Source of the DNA: Sulfuricurvum sp.
GTDB lineage: Bacteria > Campylobacterota > Campylobacteria > Campylobacterales > Sulfurimonadaceae
Direction of reading: 5' to 3'
DNA length: 60,932 nt
NCBI RefSeq assembly: GCF_030691015.1
Contig: NZ_JAUYFF010000011.1
Span: 1 to 60,932, forward strand
This document shows positions 27,724-36,052 of this stretch, piece after piece; position 1 is the stretch's first letter, and each line of letters starts with the position of its first letter. The position numbers were made by a program, and so were the translations under genes. The notes below the pieces were generated by a model. That model had not been told where the DNA came from. It did no database searches and saw only the letters and a list, made by a program, of their open reading frames with translations.

Positions 27724-27765
27724 GGAAAGTATCACGAAATATTTGTTATAATGTTTTAACTTTCC
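27724..27765 (+). promoter_or_regulatory. Promoter with flanking inverted repeat, DUF433/DUF5615 operon
   Basis: TATAAT at 27747-27752 is flanked by inverted arms GGAAAGT (27724-27730) and ACTTTCC (27759-27765). One more outer base pair also matches. The arms bracket the -10 box symmetrically, as expected for an operator bound by an autoregulating antitoxin. AGGAAA lies between this element and the ATG at 27779. Confidence 0.5.
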
Positions 27766-27778
27766 ATGAGGAAACATT

Positions 27779-28003
27779 ATGGCTGAATACCGATCCATTA
27801 TCACCATCAACCCTCAAATTCGTTCAGGTAAACCAACGATTCGTGGTATGCGCATTAGCGTGTATGACATCCTCGATATGCTCGCAAACAAGATGAGTTT
27901 CGCCGATATTATCGAAGATTTCCCTGAGCTCACCGAAGAGGACATTCTCGCGGCACTTTCCTATGCGGCTGATAAAGAACACAAAGTTTCGATCTGCGCA
28001 TGA
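27779..28003 (+). CDS. DUF433 family antitoxin
   Basis: The 74-residue protein has the DUF433 pattern: ITINPQIRSGKPTIRGMRISVYDILDM, then a winged helix (SFADIIEDFPELTEEDILAALSYA). DUF433 proteins are the VapB45-like antitoxins of DUF5615 toxins and usually bind their own promoter. The last four bases overlap the toxin start (ATGA). Confidence 0.88.
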   Translation: MAEYRSIITINPQIRSGKPTIRGMRISVYDILDMLANKMSFADIIEDFPELTEEDILAALSYAADKEHKVSICA

Positions 28004-28335
28004 AGCTTTTGTTTGACCAGAATCTCTCGTATAGATTGGTCGTAAAAGTGAGTGATGTTTTCCCACAATCGGTTCATGTTGCCGCATTGGGTCTCGATAA
28101 AGCCTCTGATTATGACGTTTGGGAATTTGCCAAAACGAACGGGTTTGTTATCGTGACCAAAGACTCTGATTTCAACGATCTCACCACCTATCACGGATTT
28201 CCCCCTCATATTATTTGGCTTCGTTCGGGCAATAGTTCTGTTGATAAAAATGCAGAACTTTTATTGGGGTATGCGGATCGGATTAAAATGATGATTTTGA
28301 GTAACGAGACGGGGATTGTCGAAGTCATCGGGTAA
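28000..28335 (+). CDS. DUF5615 PIN-like toxin
   Basis: The 111-residue PIN-like protein begins MKLLFDQNLSYRLV, with the first acidic residue in FDQNLS. VIVTKDSDF carries the second acidic cluster, and IIWLRSGNSS is typical of the family. Such proteins are predicted ribonuclease toxins paired with DUF433 antitoxins. It is translationally coupled to the antitoxin. The pair lies next to the SIR2-STAND gene, so the region may be a small defence cluster. Confidence 0.88.
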   Translation: MKLLFDQNLSYRLVVKVSDVFPQSVHVAALGLDKASDYDVWEFAKTNGFVIVTKDSDFNDLTTYHGFPPHIIWLRSGNSSVDKNAELLLGYADRIKMMILSNETGIVEVIG

Positions 28336-28367
28336 TAAAATATTAAATTTGAATAGAAAGAGAAAGT

Positions 28368-29606
28368 ATGCGCGAATTTAACGAAGAGATGATCAGTTTT
28401 ATCGATGCCTCTCCGACACCGTTTCATGCGGTGGAGTGGATGGCAAAAACACTGGAATGCCGAGGTTTCATCGCTCTGGCGGAAGATGAGGAGTGGAATC
28501 TGGAAATCGGGAGTGACTATTACGTCACCCGTAACGACTCTTCGATCATCGCCTTTACCTATCCGCCGTGTCAGGAAAAAGGGTATACGATTCTAGGTGC
28601 CCATACCGACTCTCCTCATTTGCGTCTCAAGCCCAATCCTTTGACCACCTCGGCAGGGGTAAAACGGCTCGGAGTTGAACCTTACGGCGGAGTCTTGCTC
28701 AACCCGTGGTTTGATCGTGATTTGGCGTTAGCGGGTCGTGTCGTATATCTGGAAGGGGAAGTGCGTAAAGAGGCATTGATCAATATCAACCTCCCTATCG
28801 CCGTTATTCCCTCCCTCGCCATCCATCTTGACCGTGACGCGAATAGCTCAAGAACGATTAATGCCCAGACCGACATCGTCCCGATCATTGCGACGGGAGA
28901 TGTTGACTTCGAAACCTTTATCCTCTCGCAGATACAAGCAAACAGCAGTGAACTTACCCTTTTGGCACATGAACTCAGTTTTTATGACACGCAAAAAGGT
29001 TCATTTGTCGGTGTAAACAGCGAATTTATTGCCTCGGCACGTTTGGATAATCTCCTCAGCTGTTATGTGGGGTTGAAGGCGCTGTTGGAGACTTCCAATC
29101 CGATGATGCTTGCGTGTATGGATCACGAAGAGGTGGGGAGTGATTCTCACGTTGGGGCAGGGGGGACATTTCTGGAAGAGACGCTTCGTCGTATTGCAGG
29201 GGAGAATTTTACGACCCTTATGCGCCGCTCTTTGATGGTGTCGTGCGACAATGCCCATGCCCAGCACCCTAATTTTCCAACCAAACATGAGTCTGAGCAT
29301 GCACCGCTGCTCAATTGCGGAGTAGCGATTAAGATCAACTCCAATCAGCGTTATGCGACCAGCTCGCGTACTCAAGGGAGATTCGTTCAGTGCGCACGTG
29401 CGCTTCAGATTCCGACACAGACATTCATTACCCGAAGCGACATAGGATGCGGAAGTACTATCGGACCTATCACTTCAACACGTCTAGGGATCGAGACGAT
29501 CGATGTCGGGGTACCGACTCTGGGGATGCACTCTATCCGTGAACTCTCAGGGATCAGTGATGCGTACGGACTCTATCGTATCTTGATGCATTTGGGGGAT
29601 TTCTAA
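28368..29606 (+). CDS. M18 family metallo-aminopeptidase
   Basis: The 412-residue protein matches aspartyl aminopeptidase-type M18 enzymes. Metal-site motifs are visible: GAHTDSPHLRLKPNP (His79), the MDHEEVGSDS region (catalytic and bridging Glu/Asp), VSCDNAHAQHPN, and the C-terminal GVPTLGMHSIRE. These cytoplasmic enzymes form dodecamers and remove acidic or other N-terminal residues from peptides. Its stop shares one base with the next gene's ATG (TAATG). Confidence 0.93.
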   Translation: MREFNEEMISFIDASPTPFHAVEWMAKTLECRGFIALAEDEEWNLEIGSDYYVTRNDSSIIAFTYPPCQEKGYTILGAHTDSPHLRLKPNPLTTSAGVKRLGVEPYGGVLLNPWFDRDLALAGRVVYLEGEVRKEALININLPIAVIPSLAIHLDRDANSSRTINAQTDIVPIIATGDVDFETFILSQIQANSSELTLLAHELSFYDTQKGSFVGVNSEFIASARLDNLLSCYVGLKALLETSNPMMLACMDHEEVGSDSHVGAGGTFLEETLRRIAGENFTTLMRRSLMVSCDNAHAQHPNFPTKHESEHAPLLNCGVAIKINSNQRYATSSRTQGRFVQCARALQIPTQTFITRSDIGCGSTIGPITSTRLGIETIDVGVPTLGMHSIRELSGISDAYGLYRILMHLGDF

Positions 29607-30592
29607 TGTCAGAGTCTATCTCACCCGACGAACTTAAAGCACTCATTGATCAAACCTATAAGGTCGAAGAGGAGTATGTAGCCCTTCGTCAGTCGTATGA
29701 GTATCTCCAAAGTACAATTGAGCAGGTTATTGAGTTTCTTCCCAATGCGATTTGGATCGTGGAACAGGACGGATCTATCTTTTTGCAAAATTCGCAGGGG
29801 AAAGCGTTAGGGATGCTTTTTGAGACGCTCCGCTTGGATGAGGAAGATTATGAGATGACCTTTAAAGAGCGCTCCTATCTCATCAAATCGGCACAGCATA
29901 ATGAGAAACGGTTACTCAGTGCTACCGATATCACAGAGCAGAAACGGAAAGAAAATCTCGCCACTATGGGGCAGATGGCGGCACATCTCTCCCATGAAAT
30001 CCGTAATCCTATCGGCTCTATCGCCCTTCTTGCTTCTACATTGATGAAACGGGTTAAAGATGAGAACAAACCGATTGTGACGGAGATCCAAAAATCGCTT
30101 TATCGGATCGAGCGAATCATCAAAGCGACCCTGATGTTCTCCAAAGGGGTAAGTGCTCAAAAAAATGCCCTTCGTTGGTGGCAAATACGTGAAGCGCTAC
30201 TTAGTGCTATCGGCTATTACAGTTATGCAAAACCTATTGAGTTTATTTTTCCAGAAGAGGATTTTGAACTTTTTGGTGATTTGGATCTGCTGACAATGCT
30301 CTTTACCAATTTTGTTTTTAATGCCATTGATGCGATTGAACTCGATGAAGAAGAAGAGGGGAGAATCGAAATACGCCACTCAAAAGAGGGGGAATATCAT
30401 GTTTTTGAAATCTATGACAGCGGAATTCCCATCGAGAATAAAAAATGGCTTTTTGAAGCCTTTAAAAGTACCAAAGAGAGAGGAAACGGACTAGGATTGG
30501 TTCTTTCTAAAAATATTGTGGAGTCACACGGTGGAGAGATCGCATTGTGTGAAGGGGATCGCAAGGGATTTCGTTTCACCCTCTCTTCTTAA
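29606..30592 (+). CDS. flgS: FlgS-type cytoplasmic sensor histidine kinase
   Basis: The 328-residue kinase has no membrane segment. An N-terminal coiled coil and PAS-like region (AIWIVEQDGSIFLQNSQ) is followed by HisKA with phospho-acceptor His130 (AHLSHEIRNPIGS) and HATPase motifs NFVFNAIDAIEL and GNGLGLVLS. Length, architecture and the H-box surroundings fit FlgS, the NtrB-like kinase that in Campylobacter and Helicobacter activates FlgR and sigma-54 flagellar genes. The name rests on similarity from memory and on location in this phylum; FlgR is not in the window. Confidence 0.75.
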   Translation: MSESISPDELKALIDQTYKVEEEYVALRQSYEYLQSTIEQVIEFLPNAIWIVEQDGSIFLQNSQGKALGMLFETLRLDEEDYEMTFKERSYLIKSAQHNEKRLLSATDITEQKRKENLATMGQMAAHLSHEIRNPIGSIALLASTLMKRVKDENKPIVTEIQKSLYRIERIIKATLMFSKGVSAQKNALRWWQIREALLSAIGYYSYAKPIEFIFPEEDFELFGDLDLLTMLFTNFVFNAIDAIELDEEEEGRIEIRHSKEGEYHVFEIYDSGIPIENKKWLFEAFKSTKERGNGLGLVLSKNIVESHGGEIALCEGDRKGFRFTLSS

Positions 30593-32799
30593 AGGGGCTT
30601 AGGTTCTCCGAGGTAATACCCTTGGAGATAATCTACCCCCATCTCTTTACATTTAATATAGACCGCTTCGGAATGGACAAACTCCGCTACCGTTTTGAGT
30701 CCTAAGTGTTTTGAGAACTCGGTGATAGCAGTAAGAATCGTCTGAGCATTAGTATCGGTATCGATGTTACGGATCAATGAGCCGTCAATTTTTAGGAAAT
30801 TGACATCAAGTTTGATGATATGGGCAAAGTTCGAATATCCGGTACCGAAATCATCGATAGCGATACGGCATCCGAAGGTTTTGACTTCGGCAATAAAGGC
30901 GGAGACTTCCGGATAGTTTTCAATCCCCTCACTCTCTAAGAGTTCAATAATGATTCGGTCGGTATGGCCGGAATCACGAAGTTTTTGCATTAAAAATTCT
31001 TTTGTCGGTTTATCGAAAATATCATCTACGGAGAGATTCATTGAATAGGTATGCGGTGATGTTTCCAACATATTAAATACTTCCTCAATGACAAACCGTG
31101 ACAGAAGAGGGTATAGACGTGATTGACGTGCAGCCGGAAGAAAATAGCCCGGAGAGACAATCTCTCCGTTATTATCAATCATCCGAATGAGTGCCTCGTA
31201 CTCAATAATATCTCCGCTTACCGCATCAAAAACCGGTTGATAATAGAGGCAGAACTGATTCTCTTCAATAGCCTCTTTTAGCTTTTTGCTCCAGAGAATA
31301 TTGTGCTGATACTCTTGTCGGATTTGCATCGTCTCATCGTATAGCTGATAGCTAAGGCGCCGTTTTTTAGCCGTTTTCAATGCCATATCGGCATTGGCTA
31401 AAAGATCAATAGTATTGTGACTACGGTTTCGTGCGATATCCATCCCCATGGTCAAGGTGACATAGATACTGGCACCGTGAAGGTCATAATATTGAGCTTG
31501 CAGATGGCTGATGATTGAGAGACGCGCTGCTTCCAACTGTGTTGAGTTCATAGCCTCGCTCAGTGTAATCGCATATTCATCGGAAGGCATTTTATACAGT
31601 TGCATCGGTAAATCTTTTATAGCATCTTGAATGGAGTTCGTTAGAGCTAAAATAGTTTCATCCCCGATGGCATGTCCGTAAAAGTCGTTGATCTCTTTGA
31701 AATTATCAATATTGAGGAGGATGAGTGCATAAAAGCGGGTAGTATGCATGTCACGAATCAGGGCATTACGATTAGGTAATGAAGTGAGATGATCGGTATG
31801 GAGCTGATGTTCAAGTTTTTGGTTGAGTTCACGGGTAATTTCGGTATCACGTTCGATTCGGCGGATAAGAACACGAAACCCGTAATGGAGAACGATAGCA
31901 ACCACCGTAAGCAAAAATAGACTGACAAGGAGAAGGTTCCGTATCTCTCTTTTATATTCAGTGACATCCTCGGTGATATCAAAAGCACATGTCATCATCG
32001 CGATGATTTCGTTCTCATAGTTAGTGAGGGAACGTGAAGCGATAACATAATCGGTTTCCCCAATGGTGTAGCTGTTACTGTTGCTAAAGGTAAAAGAGGG
32101 GGGAAGTTTATCAAAAAGGGGATCGTTGGACGAGACGATGGAGTAGCCGTGATAGATAATGTTTTTAGAATCGGGTAAAAGACTTTTGAGTTTCTTGGTA
32201 TCAAAAGCGATTGCACTTTTAATGCCTGAATGGGCATCGAGACGTTTTTGGACACGATCGATTTTGGCCACGGTTTGAATAAGGCCGACAAAGGTTTTAT
32301 TTTTGAAGATAGGAATAATGGTGACTACGGAAACATCGTAGATGGTCACATCCAAAGTGGAAACACTTTGGCGCGTTTTGATGGCATGAGCTAAAACAGG
32401 ACGTTTATGGAGAATATTATCTCCGTATTTTTTAGGGTCTTGGAGTCTGAGAAAGTGGACACCGTCTGCTCCGATAAATCCACTCATATCGACTTCGCCG
32501 CGTCCTTTTGCTTCTTCAAAATAAGGAAGTGTAAGACGATAAAGTTCTTCTCTATCGTGTGCGGCAAACGCATCGACAATTTCACGGTTTCTTGCGATTT
32601 TACAAGCAAGCTCACTCAGCCCTTTTTGAGTATCTAACATTGCCAAATCAAAAGAGTTGCGCAAAAGGGCACGGTGGGCGGAGGTTTTTTCGTCTAAAAC
32701 ATGTTTTTTGTCTTGAACTATAGTAACAATAAAAATTACAATGAGCAATATGACAAGTGCTATAGAATAAAGAGATGCACGCTGTTTAATTTTATTCAC
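30589..32799 (-). CDS. Membrane GGDEF-EAL protein with degenerate GGDEF, probable c-di-GMP phosphodiesterase
   Basis: The 736-residue protein has a first TM helix (SIALVILLIVIFIVTIV), a periplasmic double-Cache-like domain (about 35-280) and a second TM helix (LLLVSLFLLTVVAIVLHY). The cytoplasmic GGDEF domain signature is reduced to PSDEY at 405-409, so cyclase activity is unlikely. The EAL domain keeps EALIR (535-539), DDFGTGYSNF (D649, D650), KIDGSLI and QGYYLGEP, so hydrolysis of c-di-GMP is plausible. It overlaps the convergent flgS by 4 bases. It could feed into the biofilm locus at the right end of the window, but nothing shows this directly. Confidence 0.87.
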   Translation of the reverse strand: MNKIKQRASLYSIALVILLIVIFIVTIVQDKKHVLDEKTSAHRALLRNSFDLAMLDTQKGLSELACKIARNREIVDAFAAHDREELYRLTLPYFEEAKGRGEVDMSGFIGADGVHFLRLQDPKKYGDNILHKRPVLAHAIKTRQSVSTLDVTIYDVSVVTIIPIFKNKTFVGLIQTVAKIDRVQKRLDAHSGIKSAIAFDTKKLKSLLPDSKNIIYHGYSIVSSNDPLFDKLPPSFTFSNSNSYTIGETDYVIASRSLTNYENEIIAMMTCAFDITEDVTEYKREIRNLLLVSLFLLTVVAIVLHYGFRVLIRRIERDTEITRELNQKLEHQLHTDHLTSLPNRNALIRDMHTTRFYALILLNIDNFKEINDFYGHAIGDETILALTNSIQDAIKDLPMQLYKMPSDEYAITLSEAMNSTQLEAARLSIISHLQAQYYDLHGASIYVTLTMGMDIARNRSHNTIDLLANADMALKTAKKRRLSYQLYDETMQIRQEYQHNILWSKKLKEAIEENQFCLYYQPVFDAVSGDIIEYEALIRMIDNNGEIVSPGYFLPAARQSRLYPLLSRFVIEEVFNMLETSPHTYSMNLSVDDIFDKPTKEFLMQKLRDSGHTDRIIIELLESEGIENYPEVSAFIAEVKTFGCRIAIDDFGTGYSNFAHIIKLDVNFLKIDGSLIRNIDTDTNAQTILTAITEFSKHLGLKTVAEFVHSEAVYIKCKEMGVDYLQGYYLGEPKPL

Positions 32800-32888
32800 T
32801 CTTTACCTTTTTCATCACTTATTCTATATTATTATAACATACGAAAAAAGGATTTGCGATAAAATGATTAATAATTATTAATAACATA

Positions 32889-33563
32889 TTATTTTCGGAA
32901 CAGAATAGAACCTAAACGTACCATGTTGGAACCGCATTCTATCGCAAGTTCGAAATCACCGCTCATCCCCATAGAACAGACTGTAGCCTTCGGTAATGTC
33001 TCAAAAATACGGCGGGTTGTTTCAAAACTTTTTCGGACAATCGTAGGCTCATCTGTATGTGCTCCGATAGACATAACCCCTTGCAACTGCAAACGGGGAC
33101 ACTCTTCGAGAATTTGGAGATATTTTTCATGAATCTCTTCGGGGAAGAATCCGCTTTTGGACTCTTCATAGGCCGAATTGATCTGAACCAAAGCGCGAAG
33201 TGTCATATCCTCTCTCTCAAGCCGCTCATTCAGTGCATGGGCGAGTTCCAAGGAGTCGATTGAGTGGAGGAGATGGGGGCGGACACTTAAAAGATGATTG
33301 ATCTTATTTTTTTGCAAGGTACCGATGAAATGCCATTCGATAGGGAGTTCATCCAATGTTTCACTTTTGGTAACGAGGTCTTGCACTTTATTCTCTCCGA
33401 AGGCACGCTGTCCTATCGTATAGAGCGATTTGATAGCTTCTGCATCCACGTATTTGCTGGCGGCGACAATTTTGACGATGTGATGGTCATTCATCCGTAA
33501 ACGGGCTTTTTCGACCCGTTCGATAATACGGTCAAAATGGAGCTTTTGTTCTAAGGGTGTCAT
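32889..33563 (-). CDS. YggS family pyridoxal-phosphate-binding protein
   Basis: The 224-residue PLPBP/YggS (COG0325) protein has a TIM-barrel with the PLP-binding Lys37 in VAASKYV. GENKVQDL, EWHFIGTLQKNKI and the C-terminal MGMSGDFELAIECGSNMVRLGS are family signatures. These proteins buffer PLP and affect amino-acid homeostasis. Its ATG overlaps the end of rseP by 4 bases, so both are co-translated. Confidence 0.95.
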   Translation of the reverse strand: MTPLEQKLHFDRIIERVEKARLRMNDHHIVKIVAASKYVDAEAIKSLYTIGQRAFGENKVQDLVTKSETLDELPIEWHFIGTLQKNKINHLLSVRPHLLHSIDSLELAHALNERLEREDMTLRALVQINSAYEESKSGFFPEEIHEKYLQILEECPRLQLQGVMSIGAHTDEPTIVRKSFETTRRIFETLPKATVCSMGMSGDFELAIECGSNMVRLGSILFRK

Positions 33564-34612
33564 TGCATGAGCCTCGTAATGTCGTTATACAATCCCAAAC
33601 TCATCAATCCGAGAAGTAGCACCCATCCCCCGATAGTGAGCTGGGTAATAACCGCTTCGCTCGGTGCACGTCGTCGGATCATCTCATAGAGGTTGAACAT
33701 AATGTGCCCCCCATCAAGTGCCGGTATCGGGAGAAGATTAAGAACACCGAGATTGACGGAGATAAGAGCGGCAAAGAAAAAGAGAGACATCCAACCATAC
33801 GATGATGCATCGGCGGTAATTTGGACGATACTCACCACCCCTCCTACCTCTTTGGCAGGGACAACTCCCGTGAGAAGTTTTTGGACGCTTTGGAAGATAA
33901 GCAAAGAGGAGTTATAGGTCTCTTCGCTGGCGTATTCAAAGGTGCCGATTACACTGAGTTCCATTGTATGCGTCACACCCGCCGGGGCAATACCTACCAT
34001 CCGTTGCTGGATGGTCTCTTTAAAAATATTTTGAGTTTCGGTGATTTTAGGAGTGACGGTGAGATTGTGGATAGTTTCACCGCGCTCAATCCGGAGGCTC
34101 AATGCTCCGACAGAGGCTTTGATATGATCGGAAAGTTCATTCCACTCATTGATGCTCTCACCATTGATGGAGAGGACAATATCCCCTTTTTGAAGCCCTG
34201 CGATGTCGGCAGGAGACTCTTTGACTACCTTTCCGATTACAGGGGAGAGGGTTTGCGGTCCTCCCAAGGCGATGGCATAAAAAAAGACCCAAGCGAGGGC
34301 GAAATTTGCCAATGGTCCCGCGAGGAGGATAATAATCCGCTGCCACGGCTTTTTGCTATTGTAGCTGTCATTATCGCTGCTCAGTGCCGTGGGATCGAGA
34401 TCGTCCTGCCCTTTCATTTTGACATACCCGCCCAAAGGGATGGCGGAGATTTGCCATTGTGTTCCGATCCACTGAAACGAGAGAAGTTTTTTACCGAAAC
34501 CGATACTGAATACTTCGACATAAACACCGAAAAAACGGGCCGCACTGTAGTGACCGAGTTCATGAAAGAAAATGAGTACCGATAAAACGGCGAGGGCGAC
34601 GATCCAGCTCAC
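33560..34612 (-). CDS. rseP: Site-2 intramembrane zinc protease (RseP family)
   Basis: The 350-residue membrane protein has the zinc motif HELGH (17-21) in the first helix. A PDZ domain at about 105-190 (VVKESPADIAGLQKGDIVLSI) and the second metal motif LLPIPALDGGH in a C-terminal helix complete the M50B plan. The family cleaves anti-sigma factors and signal-peptide remnants in the inner membrane. It sits between pgsA (2-bp gap) and yggS. Confidence 0.95.
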   Translation of the reverse strand: MSWIVALAVLSVLIFFHELGHYSAARFFGVYVEVFSIGFGKKLLSFQWIGTQWQISAIPLGGYVKMKGQDDLDPTALSSDNDSYNSKKPWQRIIILLAGPLANFALAWVFFYAIALGGPQTLSPVIGKVVKESPADIAGLQKGDIVLSINGESINEWNELSDHIKASVGALSLRIERGETIHNLTVTPKITETQNIFKETIQQRMVGIAPAGVTHTMELSVIGTFEYASEETYNSSLLIFQSVQKLLTGVVPAKEVGGVVSIVQITADASSYGWMSLFFFAALISVNLGVLNLLPIPALDGGHIMFNLYEMIRRRAPSEAVITQLTIGGWVLLLGLMSLGLYNDITRLMQ

Positions 34613-34614
34613 GA

Positions 34615-35163
34615 TTATCCTTTTACCTTATAGGCTTTGCTAAAACCGATCACGTATTCGGCTCCGGAATAAACGGTTAGTGCTACGGCTATCCATAGCA
34701 GACCATCTCCAAACGGCCAATGCATCAATAAAAAACCGATAGCAATCATCTGGGCGACCGTTTTGACTTTACCCGCCATCGATGCACTGACATCGATCCC
34801 CTCAGAGAGGGAGAGGGTGCGAAGCCCTGTAATGAAAAGCTCGCGGACGATGATGATATAGATCGCCCATGCCGATGCGGCACCGCTCATCATCAGTCCT
34901 AAAAAAGCGGCTAATGTGAGCATCTTATCGGCGAGTGGATCGAGAATCTGTCCGACGATGGTGATTTGATCCAGTTCACGCGCAATATAACCGTCAAAAA
35001 AATCGGTAACGCTGGCGATAACAAAGAGGAGAGATGCGGCGTAGTAGCTCCAGCTGATGTCCCATCCCGCATCGCTAAAGATCTGTGGGTTGAGAATGAT
35101 CCAAAACATCACCGGAGCGATTAGGAGGCGCGAAAGCGCGAGAAGATTGGGAAGGTTAAACAC
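34615..35163 (-). CDS. pgsA: CDP-diacylglycerol-glycerol-3-phosphate 3-phosphatidyltransferase
   Basis: The 182-residue membrane enzyme has a perfect CDP-alcohol phosphotransferase signature: D57-G58, A61-R62, G71, D75 and D79. It makes phosphatidylglycerol phosphate, the first committed step to phosphatidylglycerol and cardiolipin. Four to six hydrophobic helices are visible. It follows the FabL-like gene on the same strand after a 115-bp structured gap. Confidence 0.95.
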   Translation of the reverse strand: MFNLPNLLALSRLLIAPVMFWIILNPQIFSDAGWDISWSYYAASLLFVIASVTDFFDGYIARELDQITIVGQILDPLADKMLTLAAFLGLMMSGAASAWAIYIIIVRELFITGLRTLSLSEGIDVSASMAGKVKTVAQMIAIGFLLMHWPFGDGLLWIAVALTVYSGAEYVIGFSKAYKVKG

Positions 35164-35278
35164 CCGATGAGCCTTTGATTAATTCTTAATGAAGCGCGGT
35201 GTACTGCGCGTGAGCTCTCTGCTGAAGAGAACACAGTGTTAACGTAGCTATCGGGACGAGTTCCGATAGCGTATTACA

Positions 35279-36052
35279 TTATTGAAACGTTGTCCCGCCG
35301 TCTACAACGATTGTTTGTCCTGTAAGCCATGATGAACCGTTACCGCAGAGGAAGAGACACGCACCCGTTAAATCTTCGGCTTCACCCATACGGCTAAGCG
35401 GCGAGCGTTTTACCACTTCCCCTTTTACCTCTTCGTAGTTCGGGAACGCTTTAAGAGCATCGGTATCGATCGGACCGCCGCTGACGGCATTGACACGAAT
35501 CCCTTTTTCACCCAGCTCGGCTGCGGCGTAGCGCACCATCGCCTCAACGGCCGCTTTGTTGGTTCCGTGACCCGCATAGTTAGGGGTATACACGAGATTT
35601 CCGGTGGAACTCATAGAAATGATCGAACCGCCGCCTACTTTTTCCATCCGTTTTGCCGCTTCTTGCGCACCGACGACGAAAGCATTGACCGTTGCCGTAT
35701 AGATGTTATTAAGCCCTTTCGGTTTGAGACGCATAAACGGACCGAAACCGCCGACTACCGCACGCCCTGAGATTATCGCGTTGGAGATGAAAAAATCAAG
35801 GCGATCAAAATCTTCATCAAATTTTGCATAGACCTCTTTATACTCATCAGGCTCTAAAATATTGAGAGCGTATCCGCGGCATTTAACACCGTAGTTTTTT
35901 TCAACATCAGTTGTAATCTCTTGTGCGATCTCAGCGTTGGAGTTATAGGTAAACGCTACGTTTACCCCTTTTGATGCGAATGCATAGACGATCGCTTTTC
36001 CGATACCTCGGGTTCCGCCGCTGATGAGTAGGGTTTTTCCTTGCATATTCAA
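35279..36052 (-). CDS. FabL-like enoyl-[acyl-carrier-protein] reductase (SDR family)
   Basis: The 257-residue short-chain dehydrogenase has the NAD(P)-binding GGTRGIG motif (12-18). The catalytic pair is Tyr159 and Lys166, spaced Y-x6-K as in enoyl-ACP reductases and not Y-x3-K as in ordinary SDRs. The segment RVNAVSGGPIDTDALKAFPN closely resembles Bacillus FabL. Homologues in Helicobacter and Campylobacter at this place, next to dapA, are often labelled 7-alpha-hydroxysteroid dehydrogenase. I infer a role in the last step of fatty-acid elongation. It directly abuts dapA. Confidence 0.85.
   Translation of the reverse strand: MNMQGKTLLISGGTRGIGKAIVYAFASKGVNVAFTYNSNAEIAQEITTDVEKNYGVKCRGYALNILEPDEYKEVYAKFDEDFDRLDFFISNAIISGRAVVGGFGPFMRLKPKGLNNIYTATVNAFVVGAQEAAKRMEKVGGGSIISMSSTGNLVYTPNYAGHGTNKAAVEAMVRYAAAELGEKGIRVNAVSGGPIDTDALKAFPNYEEVKGEVVKRSPLSRMGEAEDLTGACLFLCGNGSSWLTGQTIVVDGGTTFQ

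Noticed and set aside
27672-27896. Open frame overlapping the antitoxin promoter and start
   Set aside because: It has no ribosome site, crosses the promoter palindrome, and is a different frame of the DUF433 gene.
30589-32799. GGDEF-EAL protein as the LapD receptor of the adhesin system
   Set aside because: Its EAL motifs are intact, whereas LapD has an inactive EAL; the periplasmic part looks like a Cache domain and not the LapD type; it is about 28 kb from the adhesin genes with no LapG beside it.
33821-34585. Long plus-strand open frame of 254 codons
   Set aside because: It is antisense to rseP, whose protease motifs and operon context are unambiguous.
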